Below, piece after piece: positions 34,165-45,353 of a stretch of DNA of 64,000 bases (within the stretch, counting starts at the first letter, position 1; each line of letters begins with the position of its first letter). Under the pieces are notes generated by a model, which saw nothing but the letters and a program-made list of their open reading frames with translations, was not told where the DNA came from and made no database searches. The stretch is from the NCBI GenBank assembly GCA_963575645.1, contig OY754466.1, positions 1,156,001-1,220,000 on the forward strand, in the 5' to 3' direction. The DNA is from Xanthostigma xanthostigma. Lineage: Eukaryota; Arthropoda; Insecta; Raphidioptera; Raphidiidae. A program made the position numbers and the translations under genes.

Positions 34165-34672
34165 ATGATCGGATTTAAAAAAGTGCGAGTCGGACTCGCG
34201 CATCGAGGGTTCCGCACAAACTTGTAGGGAATCGAGTCTCGAAGATTTTTCCCTCTTAGCCGTTGGAAAACTGTTGCCACAAACGTCGTGGTCAGTTTGC
34301 CAACCAAAGCGTGTAATTGCAATGCGTTCAGATGGACTACTGAACTGTATTGTACCTCGTGACTGTATCTGATTGCCTAGTTGTCGTACCGTGTTGTATG
34401 CGAGAGTTCCCATATTGTGCTTGTTTTGTATTAGAACTTTTACTGTGTACGTGCGTAGCATGTTGTTGCGGTTTAAAAACAGTATTTTTTTATGTGACTA
34501 CCGATTTTCGTATTTTTTTCTTTACTTGCTTCCTGCCAAATTTCATGATTCTATAGGTCAACGGGAAGTATCCTATAGGTTTTGATTCCCAAGAGTCTGG
34601 ACAGACAGACAGACGGACAACAAAGTGGTTCTATAAGGGTTCCTTTTTTCCCGTTTGAGGTACGGAACCCTA
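34165..34672. repeat. Dispersed 'gggttccg...cggaaccc' repeat
   Basis: Opens with agtgcgagtcggactcgcgc and AGGGTTCCG, and closes with agacagacagacggacaaca, then CGGAACCCT. The short ends are inverted repeats. This style of repeat is widespread in lepidopteran genomes. The several ORFs across it are repeat-derived. Confidence 0.75.
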
Positions 34673-34845
34673 AAAATGAACAGGATGACATGGCATAACG
34701 CTATCTTTTATATCCAAATAGTTGTACTGTTGTACTACTGTTTTTGTATAAATTTACTTACTCCATGCATGTATATATGTCCAAGGAATAAATAAATATT
34801 ATTGTTATTATTAAAACATCTTCAGTTCTAAATTTATGTCATTCT

Positions 34846-35097
34846 AAAAAATTAGTTGTCTGTAAAGTCCGTTTACGGACGATAGTTTTACGTGATAACG
34901 TATTCCGCTCGAATATCATATTTAATAATACATAACCTAAATTTTAGTAGCTGTCAAACTTGGGCCGATCGTGCTTCTCTATCGCTTATACTGCGCTCTC
35001 GCTTGCACGCACAGGGTCAGGCAGAACGTTACGGCGTTACACTTTTTCGTGCGTGCAGCTGGTGTTTCATCAATTTATAAGACGTTATCACGTCAAA
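34846..35097 (-). mobile_element. RepR copy E (short core)
   Basis: Ends as in copy A. The core tgcttctctatcgcttatac...cgctctcgcttgcacgcaca is shared with A and G. The strand given follows the end order of copies B, C, D and H. Confidence 0.82.
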
Positions 35098-35701
35098 ATA
35101 ACAAGACAGATAATTGAAACAAAGGTTGTTTATCAATTGGGATGCACATTGTTATGTAATATTATTTACCAAAAAGAATAAAAATTAAAAGAAACTTTTT
35201 GTTGGTTGCAGAACATTTATTTTTCAAATTTATAACGAAAGTGACTGCTAGAAGTTCTCTTGAAAATATTTTACAAAATATAGGTATAATATAATTTCTT
35301 CCAGACTTGTTTCTATCGATTGGTGCTGTCATGCTATTTCTTTATTTAGTAGACAATACATATTACATATGTATTTATTTGGTTTTGTTTGAAACATACA
35401 GGCTGTGGAGAAAATATTTGACCAAAGGATCCCGCACAAACTTTATCAGATTTGGTTCTCGGTTAAATTGATCGAAAATGGTTATATTTTATAGTTTAAA
35501 GGTCATTAAGAAAAAGTGTCCATGGGCGCTTAGCCCAAAAACCAATATATTTTTAGCTACATGTTTAGCGAGATTTTAGATATAAAGATATCCATTGAAT
35601 TCACAATCTTAAAAAATCGTAAGCTCTAGAAATAATATGTTTTCGAGTGCGGCTTTGTTTAAAAAAAATCTGTTTTACTCATATATTTATTAATTTACTA
35701 T
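35098..35701. other. Unassigned interval
   Basis: Nothing recognised. Confidence 0.5.
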
Positions 35702-35965
35702 AATATGAATCATTGTCTATCTACTCAATGTGCGGTGAGCGAAGGCAACAAAGCTTCTCGAAAATATATCTGCGTCTCTTTCTTCGATGTAATTCCCTAT
35801 GATTTCTCCGATGATAAGATTGGTTGATGTACTTGCATTCAATCTGAATAAAGTATCTCTGTTTCAAAAACTTTGTCTTTTTCTATGACGTTAACATGGG
35901 CGTACCCAGCTTTTGGCCCAGGAAGGAGTAAATTAGAAATTTCTCAAGCCGGGTCCCCCCCGTTC
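35702..35965 (-). repeat. RepS arm 1
   Basis: Inverted copy of 37181..37445, and related to 58138..58480. Key words on the minus strand: ctgggtacgcccatgttaac, gacaaagtttttgaaacaga, gcaagtacatcaaccaatc. Together the two arms bracket HelD copy 4 and SINE-1 copy 3. Confidence 0.8.
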
Positions 35966-36013
35966 TTGTTTGCAATCTACATTCAAATGTTAAGGGGGCG
36001 TAATAAAGAGTTA

Positions 36014-36372
36014 CTAGAGTGACCTGTGCGAATTATTCGCACTAAATAAGTATAATAATTATCACTTTACAAAATTATTTTTTAAATATGATTTGCGGGT
36101 ATTCAATTCGTTTCTAACTTTGCACACTGCTTATAACGTTCTTCTTTTTGTTGTTTCAAAATTAAAGCCGTCAGATGGCAGACGTTGTTCAGCGTTGCTG
36201 TTAATTAATTAATTTACAAAAACAAAAGCAATAATAAATTTTTTAGTTGTCGATGTCAGTAGAGCAAGCAATTATCTGTAAAATGATATATAATTTATGT
36301 AGAGAAATTGTGTGGTTTTTTCTAAAAAGGGAGGCAAACATCTTAACCTTAACGTATTAATATATTACATGA
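36014..36372 (-). mobile_element. HelD Helitron, copy 4 (large internal deletion)
   Basis: 3' hairpin GTGCGAATAATTCGCAC with AGGTCACTCTAG and T. The 5' end is TCATGTAATATATTAATACG after A. Only one internal repeat unit remains. Confidence 0.86.
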
Positions 36373-36762
36373 TATTATAATAATAAAAATGATGATGCGT
36401 TTAACATCCGTTTCTCGACTTTATGTCATAACAGACGCCATTCGCACCATTACTATTTTCCATCTACCACACACTTCCCGTTTTTTTCTACATTTTTTCA
36501 ACTTCCACTTAATTAATAGCAATGAGCGAATGAAGGAATTTTAGGACATTAGGATAAGGTATGCATAGGAGTTTGACAGGTAATCGGCCATGGCCTTGAA
36601 TAAGGAACCATCTCGATATTTATCTGGAATTATTGAGGGAAATCTCAGCAAGTTGGCCGGTACAGGAATTACCGTTTCTTGGCGAGCGGCGGCAGAAAAA
36701 AAAGTCCCAGTCACATCTGCCCCCCCCGTCGGGATTCGAACCACTACTCGGCACCGCTCGGT
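36373..36762 (-). mobile_element. SINE-1, copy 3
   Basis: The AT-rich tail (ttataataataaaaatgatg on the plus strand) abuts the HelD 5' end. The body matches the complete copy. The head keeps a B-box-like ggattcgaacc but has lost the part between the boxes. The minus-strand ORFs here are repeat-derived. Confidence 0.82.
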
Positions 36763-37180
36763 GTAAAGAGTTATAGTTCTGGTTATTTATTTGTTTTGGG
36801 TTGGGAGTATTGTATGTGAACAGGCTGTATAAACCATAAAACAAGAGCAAGAATAATAAGTTATATACTAAGCTCTGTTAATATTAATAAAAACTATAAG
36901 TAATTCATATGTAAAATTGTACTATGTCATATTGCATTCCATAGCAATAAATAACCTTCAAAGCACAAACTTGCATAACGCAATGACACTCATGACAGTT
37001 TTTGCAACGCGATTTATGATTTCTTGGTGAGTTACGTTACCATAATATATTATATACAAAATATCATATACTTTTATTGTATACTGGGCATAGGAATAAA
37101 ATCGCAATAGAACTATTAGGGTGCAAACATATACTTCTGTCTTTATTTACGCTGTAAGCACTGGAGTATCCAGGACAGCA

Positions 37181-37445
37181 CGGGGGACCCGGTTTAAGAA
37201 ATTTCTAATTTGCCCCCTCCTGGGCGAAAAGCTGGGTACGCCCATGTTAACGTCATAGAAAAAGACAAAGTTTTTGAAACAGAGATACTTTGTTCAGACT
37301 GAATGCAAGTACATCAACCAATCCTATCATCGGAGAAATCAGGGAATTACATCGAAGAAAGAGACGCAGATATATTTTCGAGATGCTTTGTTGCGTTCAC
37401 TCAGCGCATATTGAGTAGATAGGCAATGATTCATATAGTTAATTA
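37181..37445 (+). repeat. RepS arm 2
   Basis: Forward copy (gcgaaaagctgggtacgccc, then aacgtcatagaaaaagacaa ... gattcatatag). About 1.2 kb from the inverted copy at 35702..35965. Confidence 0.8.
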
Positions 37446-37544
37446 ATAGATATATGACAAATATGCACATATGGACTCCGTGCAGAATGAGGCTCCAGCG
37501 TGGCAAATTTCGAAAGCTTTCGTTACTTGTTTTGTATTAGTTGC

Positions 37545-37770
37545 AGTTTTAAAAACAATTTCTTCATACCTCGATCGAAAGTGCATACTGAAAGTCTAAC
37601 ATTTACGCATTGGTGGGATTACACGCACTGATGTGTGAAGTTCGTACGTTCGGGAGGTAGCAAAGCAAAAACAAACAAACAACTGTTGTGTCGTTTCCAT
37701 AGCAAGTCAATAGTCACGAACAGCTGTCATTCGTGTTTTTACGTACTTATAACCTCAAAGCTGAACAGGA
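37545..37770 (+). repeat. RepQ dispersed repeat, copy 1
   Basis: Contains catacctcgatcgaaagtgc, atttacgcattggtgggatt and tgtcattcgtgtttttacgt. The inverse copy lies at 42425..42660, continuing at 43065..43105, where it is split by a tandem repeat. Confidence 0.7.
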
Positions 37771-37883
37771 AAAATATACACGTTTTAAAACTTGTAGAAA
37801 TCAGCTAAAAAAAATGAGTTCCCTCCAAAATTTGTTTTTTTGGTTGTGGTTAAAACTATTATTTTAGGGAAATGAGTATTTAA

Positions 37884-38588
37884 GGAGGTTGATGCGTTAC
37901 AGTCTCAATCAAAAGTAAGTCGAATTCTAAATCGGAACTTTTTCAGAATACATTTTTATAAAAGGTTATCAATCGATGATACCAATAAATTATTGTCATA
38001 AAGGCATAAATAAATCATTTTTTTTATTATTAATTAATTATTTCAGTATTTTACTTAATGGACTAACTTTTGAATTTTTTGCACAAAGTTAGTTTAGGAA
38101 AAAATGTAAATATCTGTATTTTACATATTTTTTGCAGTAAATAATTAAAAAAATAAATTAGAAGTAATGAAAATTAAAATTAAATCATTAAAAAGTTGAA
38201 AATTCAGTTAAAATTGTGAAAATTGTCAAGAATAAAAGTCCATAATCAAAAAGTGCTAAGGTTTAATATTTTTTTTACTGATTAAAAGTCTCCCAATTAA
38301 ATTGGAAAAAATATAAAAATATTTTTAAGACATCGATGCTTTGCCCAGTTATAGTTTTCGAAACTGTTAACATTATTTGGTTATTTGCAAAAAAATAAAA
38401 TGTACCGTTTGCATGCTAGCTTGACATATTTTCCATAAGACTACATGTAAAAGTTTTTTTTTTAATTTTTAACTTTATTAATCCCCTAATGATTTTGTAT
38501 TTTACAAAAAAAATTTTCATAAGAAAATCTATTAAGAAAACTTTATTTCAGATTTTTTTCATTATCTTCGTTTAACGCCTCAACCACC
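37884..38588 (-). mobile_element. TTAA-flanked (piggyBac-like) MITE, copy 2
   Basis: Same ends as copy 1 (GGAGGTTGATGCGTTAC ... CCTCAACCACC) and TTAA on both sides, but opposite orientation. About 705 bp and non-coding. Confidence 0.8.
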
Positions 38589-39221
38589 TTAATTCATAAA
38601 ATTTAGTGTAGGGGGGCCCAGTGATGAGATCTTGTCCAGGGCCTCCAAAAAGATAGTTACGGCTCTGACAATACCAGTTATACGTATGTCACTAAATATA
38701 ACAGTTTTGCGACTAATAAATAAAACTTAATGAATATTAATCATAAATTACAAGAACATTAGTTAATTTCAACAAGTAGCCGACAAAGCAGAAAACAAGT
38801 AAAGATTATACGCTATTAAATTCTGATAACGGGTAATATTCACGGTTAATAAGTATTTTCTATTTACTAGTAACCAGTACTAACGATCAGAATCAAATAA
38901 CGAACAATATACCTAACCAGCCGCGAACCCGGCTTCGCCCGGGTCAAGTTCTGTACGAATACAATCTTTACATATCAGATAGACTGTGAGTATAGTTATT
39001 TATTATCAATATAGAAACAGTATTATTATGACAAAGAAAATATTGTAATTTGTGATAGAGTTCAATCGAGTCAACCGTACCGAAACGTCATCTATGAACC
39101 ACTTTATCAGCGACTTAAATGAATAAACGACTGTAAACTGATTTTTTTACAGAGACGGCAAGCTGTCATGGCGCGTGTGTATGAAATAAATATTGTCATT
39201 CTTTTTTTTTTATTTTACCAT
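38589..39221. other. Unassigned interval with a Helitron-end relic
   Basis: At 38919..38950, ccagccgcgaacccggcttc and gcccgggtcaag look like a mutated Helitron 3' hairpin end (CTGG for CTAG on the minus strand). No gene. Confidence 0.4.
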
Positions 39222-39330
39222 TCCAACCCACAAGTGGGGAATGGTACTAGTTTAGGTCGAAAATCACAACAGGACCAGTCTAACTTCAAAATGTTGACAT
39301 TTGACACAGTAGGTATAATAAAGAAAATAA
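39222..39330 (+). repeat. RepP fragment
   Basis: taccattccaacccacaagt with ggggaatggta forms a 9-bp stem, followed by gtttaggtcgaaaatcac. The 76-codon frame across it is not supported. Confidence 0.55.
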
Positions 39331-39659
39331 AATTTCTGATATCGCGTGAGATGACGCGGGTAATGGCTAGTATTCAGTATGATATTTTCAATAAATAAAT
39401 TTATTGAAGAGTTCTAATCAGACGTTAATCAAAGATTCCAATATGATATTTGCTATTCGTTGCCATGGTTACCTACATAATATGTTCCACGTCACGTAAA
39501 AATTAATCAAAGCATGCTTAAACTTGCTTATTTCTACAAAACAAAAAAACAACCGATTTTTTTTTATTTTCAAAATATTTCTGAAACTACAACATTTAGA
39601 AAAATGTTTTTTAACGAAACTTTTTTGAAAAAATAAATTACAACAATATGCCGTTATGA

Positions 39660-39960
39660 AAAGTATACCATTATTATATAAAATACATCGTTATAGCATA
39701 TATCTCTTCTGCGCATGCGCCGATTTTCCCCAAAAAACAATAGGGCTCTTCATATTTGCATACCAAACATCATACAAAAATTTGGTTTCAATCCGTCCAT
39801 CCGTTTGACCTGTATCGTGTTCACAGGCTAACAGAGTTTTTCCAAAAATGTGTTTTTTTGGATTAGGGGACCTCAAAACGAAAAAATAATGTAAAATTTT
39901 GAAAAGTGACTTTTTTATCTAAACTAGCGCTATTCCTCACTAGTGGGTTGGAATGGTAAC
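39660..39960 (-). repeat. RepP, longer copy
   Basis: Minus-strand sequence begins taccattccaacccactagt and runs through ttcgttttgaggtcccctaa, cctgtgaacacgatacaggt and gcgcatgcgcag. This is the most complete single RepP copy. Confidence 0.65.
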
Positions 39961-40348
39961 AACTGTAAACCCAACAATATCTGTGTTGTTTACATGTTTT
40001 AATCACGCGTAAAAGTTACACGCACACTTTTTTCCGGATCAATTCTTTTTAAGGTCTATTTCTGCATCTCGATCCACGAAGCACTAAATTGACCGAAATC
40101 CAAACGATGTTGTAACTTAATAGACCAGCCAGTATAGGCACGCAGTCCAGTGTATTACGCGTTGATTGACTCATACGTACGTGCTCAAGTTGTCGCTAAA
40201 CACATCAACAGCGATAAGCGACGCAAAGAGGCGCCGCTAAAAACATTAAACATACCTGTACTGAACTGAACATCTCATAATCGTATGTAGGTATGTAGGT
40301 GTTACGTCTAGTCCTAGAGGACAATGTTGCCGGATAGAATGCCTGCCT
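39961..40348. other. Unassigned interval
   Basis: No gene recognised. Confidence 0.5.
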
Positions 40349-41017
40349 AAAAAAATTGGTTGTCTGTAAAGTCGGTTTACGGACGATAGTTTTACGTGAT
40401 AACGTATTCCGTAATACATAACCTAAACCTCCCAAAATTTGGTTTTAATCCGCTTATCCTTGGTGTCGGAATGATAAGAAATGTCAAAAGTGACGTTTGC
40501 AACTGTCAAAGTATTATGTTCTAATAATAATTAGTTATTCTAATACTTAACTTAGAAGGCGTTGCATTTCACAAAATACTAATGTCAAAAAATTGAATTA
40601 AACATTAGAAATGCAGCCGTTTTCATGTTAAGACAAGACATACGTTATCGTCTAATTTCCATGTACGGCAAACAAAGACGACCGACCGCGTCGCGCCATG
40701 CATTAGACAACATTGCATTTATACAGCTATTTTTCTATATAAATTTGTATAAAAAAACTGTTTAGGCAAATTCTGTTATACGAAATCTATGTAAAATGTT
40801 CTCCTCTTTCGTTTAAGACTGGTTTCAAACCGATCTGATTTAAATTGAGCGAGAAATTAGCAAAAAGCACGCACAGGGTCAGGCGGAACGTTACGCGTTA
40901 CGAACGTTAGGAACGTTACGATTTAGGAACGTTACACTTTTTCGTGCATGCAGCCGGTGTTTTATCAATTTATAAGATTGGTGATTCATCAATTTATAAG
41001 ACGTTATCACGTCAAAA
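40349..41017 (-). mobile_element. RepR copy F (core 2)
   Basis: Inverse orientation to copy C with the same core. About 80 bp (aagacaagacatacgttatc ... gccatgcattagacaacatt, about 40630..40712) is inserted relative to copy C and includes a GC-rich cgaccgaccgcgtcgcgcc. Confidence 0.85.
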
Positions 41018-41194
41018 TCTCAAGAACTCCTCTCAAATATTCCTTAGATTTTTTATCAAAAACAAAAAGAAACAAATACCTAATTCTTGAAAAAGAGTTT
41101 ATTTTTCATAATGGCCGCTGCACACGAGGCTAGTTTTGCCGCTTGGACTGGCTGCCGTGCCGGCTAACGAAGATGGTTACACCACTGCCTGTAG

Positions 41195-41525
41195 CAGTGT
41201 ATAGTACGCGCCACTGATCTAAAAATTTCGGAAGTTAGTCACAAACAGCGTCGCAAAGGCACATTTTAGAGCCGTTGATACTCCCTCCACCTCCCAGCTA
41301 CCTGCACGGAACGTGCGCTCGTCGATGATTGGCCGTGATCGCTCGTTGCCTTTGTCACTTGTCGCTTTCCTGCTTTTAAGTACAGTCGAGTACGCTATTG
41401 TCAAGTTGTTATTGCTATTTGAGTTTCGATGAGTTGCGAGTTTGTAGTTTTTCAACAGACTGTACAAGCGCAAGCCCGCATTCGCATCTAACTTCCGAGC
41501 CTTTTAAATTCGTGGTGCGTACTAT
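41195..41525. mobile_element. MITE with ~37-bp inverted ends and GC-rich core
   Basis: Left TAGTACGCGCCACTGATC..cggaagttag and right ctaacttccgag...gtggtgcgtacta are inverted repeats next to TA. The 84-codon minus-strand frame lies wholly inside and has no recognised domain. Confidence 0.65.
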
Positions 41526-41723
41526 ATAGCTATTATTCGAAATATGATACGAAACACGACTGTAATAAGTATTAATTTTTTTTTTCTATATGTAAATAAG
41601 TTGAACACTCGATATACATTTTAATAATGTAGGTACACATTGTTAGTGCATTCAAATTGCAGTTTTTGAGTTATGTGCTCTTTGTGCACGTTGTGTTCCT
41701 GCTCACTTAAGAATTATTACGCA

Positions 41724-42378
41724 CTAGCGGTCCCGTCCGGTTTCACCCGGGTGCAAAAGAACGAATGGGGTTTACCGAGATGAATGTTGGGTCCAATTTT
41801 TTTGCAGTTTTCGGCAGTTCCATGCTTTATTACTTATTTTAAACCCAAACCTCCATTTTTGATGAATATATTTTTTTTAAGTCATAATTATTTCTTTTAA
41901 ATCAATTATTACTGTATAATTAATAAAATATAATAATTATTTAATTATTGAAAACACTGTAGGAAAATTATTTTATGTATAGGTACTGTAATAGTTTTCA
42001 AATGAGCTATTATTTAAATTTATTTAATTTTAATTAGTCGTAAATTAAACTAAAATAAATTTAAATGATAGCCTTAGAAGAAAGCAATTTGAAACAGCGA
42101 GCAACGCTGAGCAACGTGACAGCAATGCTGCATGATGCCATCTGACGGCTTAGCTCAACGCTTTTGCTACTTGCGCCTCTATATGACAATTTTAGTAAAA
42201 TATTTCTTCGATCTGCCATCTGAGCTTCATATTGTAATACAACAAAAAGAAGAACGTTATAAGCAGTGTGCAAAATTAGAAACGAATTGAATACTTGCAA
42301 TCATATTTAAAAAATAATTTTGTAAAGTGATAATTATTATACTTATTTAGTGCGAATAATTCGGACAGGTCACTCTAG
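41724..42378. mobile_element. Head-to-head Helitron chimera (HelB + HelD)
   Basis: 41724..42087 is the 3' half of a minus-strand HelB (CTAG|T and hairpin at the left end). 42088..42378 is the 3' half of a plus-strand HelD (hairpin gtgcgaataattcggac, then AGGTCACTCTAG, at the right end). Both 5' halves are missing, so two 3' ends face outward. The HelD hairpin has one mutation. Confidence 0.8.
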
Positions 42379-42424
42379 CTACTTATTAATTATATATAAA
42401 AACACAGATAAATTCCAAGCAAGT

Positions 42425-43105
42425 CGCTTTGAGGTTATACGTAAAAACACGAATGACAGCCGTTCGCGACTATTACCTAAAACGTAATAGGGTTGCTATG
42501 GAAACGAAATCTAAACAACAGTCGATAGGTTGTTTTTTTCTTTACTGGCGCCCGAGCGTACGTACTTCCCGCATCAGTGCGTGTAATCCCACCAATGCGT
42601 AAATGTAAGACTTTCTGCGTTGCAATTGATGCCGAAAGTATGTATAATAACAAAAATATTAGGAGCACTGTGGTTTGAATCTAATAAAAAATAGAGAATA
42701 GTTACTTCTTACCACAACAAGTTTATTAGTGGATGTACATTTCGAGAGCTATGCTCTCATCTTCAGCAATACACTATAAGTGTATTGCTGAATCTAATAA
42801 AAAATAGAGAATAGTTACTTCTTACCACAACAAGTTTATTAGTGGATGTACATTTCGAGAGCTATGCTCTCATCTTCAGCAATACACTAGTGTATTGCTG
42901 AATCTAATAAAAAATAGAGAATAGTTACTTCTTACCACAACAAGTTTATTAGTGGATGTACATTAGTTTAGTCAGTGTATTGCTGAAGATGAGAGCATAG
43001 CTCTCGAAATGTACATCCACTAATAAACTTGTTGTGGTAAGAAGTAACTATTCTCTATTTTTTATTTTACCGAAAGTATGTATTTTCGATCGAGGTATGA
43101 AGAAG
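42425..43105 (-). repeat. RepQ copy 2, split by a tandem/inverted repeat
   Basis: Inverse of 37545..37770. It runs 42425..42660, is interrupted by 42678..43064, and resumes at ccgaaagtatgtattttcga. The repeated 'ccgaaagtatgta' on both sides looks like a duplication made at insertion. Confidence 0.7.
42678..43064. repeat. Three direct ~110-bp units plus one inverted unit
   Basis: Units beginning aatctaataaaaaatagaga start at 42678, 42791 and 42901 (the last shortened). An inverted unit follows at 42978..43064. Each full unit holds GAGAGC-TAT-GCTCTC and ends in agcaatacact / agtgtattgct, which pair to form hairpins. Confidence 0.88.
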
Positions 43106-43354
43106 AAAAATTAATATTGTTGTTCCTTATGACATTTTTAAAATCGACGTACGTGGTTTACCTCTAACAAAACGGCTTATTCAATGTCCATACCTTAAGT
43201 TATTTACGCAGTGTCAAGTGTGTACTTTCTACCTTGAGTATTATTATTGGTAAATAAAGTAACTACACAAAATGTTATGCCTCTACATTGTTGTGGGAAA
43301 GAATTATCGAGAAAGTCTACAAAATTATTTGATATAGAAGAAAAATCTTTTTAG
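43106..43354. other. Unassigned interval
   Basis: Nothing recognised. Confidence 0.5.
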
Positions 43355-43915
43355 AAAAAAAAAATTGGTTGTCTGTAAAGTCGGTTTACGGACGATAGTT
43401 TTACGTGATAACGTATTCCGCTCGAATATCATATTTAATAATAATAACCTAAATTTTAGTAGCTGTCAAACTATATTTTTACCGACTAATAATTTGATCA
43501 ACCAAAGCAAAATACATATTTTTAAGCAATTATAAAAGATATTTTAAAGAATGTATATATATTATATATTTGTTAACAAATCGTATAATTTATCTGCTGT
43601 TATGAAATGCAGATATCTCCCAAGATTTGTTTTTGATACAAAATGTAGCGGCGTTTGTGTACAAACTATCAATTGATCAATACATTTCCATTCGTTGTGA
43701 ATAATATCATATTTTATCCATAATGACGGCGATCAGTTATTTTTAACAAAATAAAATGACATTTATTAATTATTATTAGCGCCATATTGCCATTGCCGAT
43801 CGTGCCTCTCTATCGCTTATATCGCGCTCTCGCTTGCACGCTCAGGCGGAACGTTACACTTTTTCGTGCATGCAACCGGTGTTTCATCAATTTATAAGAC
43901 GTTATCACGTCAAAA
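43355..43915 (-). mobile_element. RepR copy G (short core plus extra segment)
   Basis: Ends as in A and E. The core shares ctctatcgcttatatcgcgc and tctcgcttgcacgc with them, but about 310 bp of AT-rich sequence lies between the left end and that core. The strand given follows the end order of copies B, C, D and H. Confidence 0.82.
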
Positions 43916-43939
43916 ACGAATATATGTATAATGTATATA

Positions 43940-44424
43940 CAGATTGTATCAAATCAAAACAGTCCATAGAACATTCTGTGTGTAAGACAGAGACGGTATT
44001 ATATAAAGCACTAAAGCAGTAAGTAAGAATGAGATAAATGATCGCTAATAGTTACTGTGGTTATACAATCTGATAGTATCTTCTTTGTTTTCTACAGTAA
44101 AAATCACAATTTTATCAAATGTCAGTATTCACTAGTGAAATTATTGATAAAATGGCTATTTATACTGTTCGGGAAAAAATCCAAATAATTAAATGGTTTT
44201 ATGCTGGTAATTCAACCGCCAACATAATACATTTATTTGTAGTTTGTTTTAATTGATAAATTGGTAAAAAGATTTACAGTGTACGTAATTATTTATTTAT
44301 GTAACCACAGTAATTATATTAGCGATCATTTATCTCATTCTTACTTACTGCTTTAGATCTTTATATATCGTCTCTGTCTTACACACAGAATGTCCTATGG
44401 ACCGTTTTGATTTGATACAATCTG
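43940..44424 (+). mobile_element. Mariner-type element with N-terminal transposase relic
   Basis: Terminal inverted repeats of about 115 bp starting CAGATTGTATCAAATCAAAA, flanked by TA. The ends differ from those at 5216 and 17746, so this is a third family. Confidence 0.88.
44152..44256 (+). pseudogene. N-terminal fragment of IS630/mariner transposase
   Basis: A 34-codon frame, MAIYTVREKIQIIKWFYAGN then STANIIHLFVVCFN, stop. The pattern 'Y(T/S)xxEKxxIIxWFYxGNS...F' is the first helix-turn-helix of insect IS630-superfamily transposases (compare the usual 'ys.eqr..lv.wff...ns'). It sits centrally between long inverted repeats, as expected for an internally deleted element whose remaining code is only the protein start. 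No catalytic DDE/D residues remain, so it cannot act as a transposase. It could at most make a short DNA-binding peptide, for which there is no evidence. Confidence 0.68.
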
Positions 44425-44811
44425 TATATAACTCGAATAATATAGAAAACTTCGAGTCAGAAATTTGCAAACAAGCAAAAAAAAGTCGTCGTTATCGACT
44501 TCGAAATAGCGGTAACGCATCGATACTAAAGGCAACTTTCTGGTCGACAAATTAAGCAAAACTGTGCTAATTTTTAATCATTTTATTAATTCAAGAATTA
44601 CGATATTTTCTTTCTCAGTTTCGGAATTGATATATTAAAATAATTCACGAATTCAAATAGATCAAAATCCATAAAGGTTAGTTCAGCTCAAAGTCGTTAA
44701 GACTTTTTGATATTTCTAGCTTCCTAATCGATTTTAACTTCCCTTCGTTAATTAAAATTTGGTAGTTTTCGACATTTTTTGATCCGATGTATTGTAATTA
44801 TAGTCAGAGTG

Positions 44812-45353
44812 CCAAAATATTACTGACAAATACTCTCCTCAAACTTTATATATGGCTTCATTAGGCCTAGTCTGACACCTATTTCCTCTATGACTTTTTT
44901 TGATTTTGGGGCGTTTTCCCTCTAAATTTTCCGAAAGATGTCGTTTTGACGACATGTAAAAATTTGTAGACACTGTTTTTTTTTTTTTAATTGGATAGCT
45001 TAAAAACTTCAACCAAAACGCTAAAATAATGTTCTCTGACAAATAATATTTAATTTAATTAAGTTTTTTATAGTCGTTTTTTCGACATATTCGAGGTGTC
45101 ATTCATTTTAAATGGTTCATATTATTTGTCAGAGAAGATTATTTTAGTGTTTTGGTTGAAGTTTTTAAGCTATCCAATTAAAAAAACAAACAGTATCTAT
45201 AAATTTTTTACATCGTCAAAACGACATGTTTTGGAAAACTTAGAGGGAAAACGCGCCAAAATCAAAAAAAGTCGTAGAGGAAATAGGTGTCAGACTAGGC
45301 CTGATGAAGCCATATACAAAGTTTGGGGAGAGTATTTGTCAGTAAAATTTTTG
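44812..45353. repeat. Large foldback, ~235-bp arms
   Basis: The left arm 44812..45048 and right arm 45117..45353 are imperfect inverted copies (tactgacaaatactctcc... and ...gagagtatttgtcagta), with a 68-bp spacer. The 67- and 92-codon frames on opposite strands are the same sequence read from the two arms. Confidence 0.87.

Noticed and set aside
39222-39260. Helitron 3' end (hairpin followed by CTAG)
   Set aside because: Homology with other RepP copies continues past the CTAG, so it is not a terminus.
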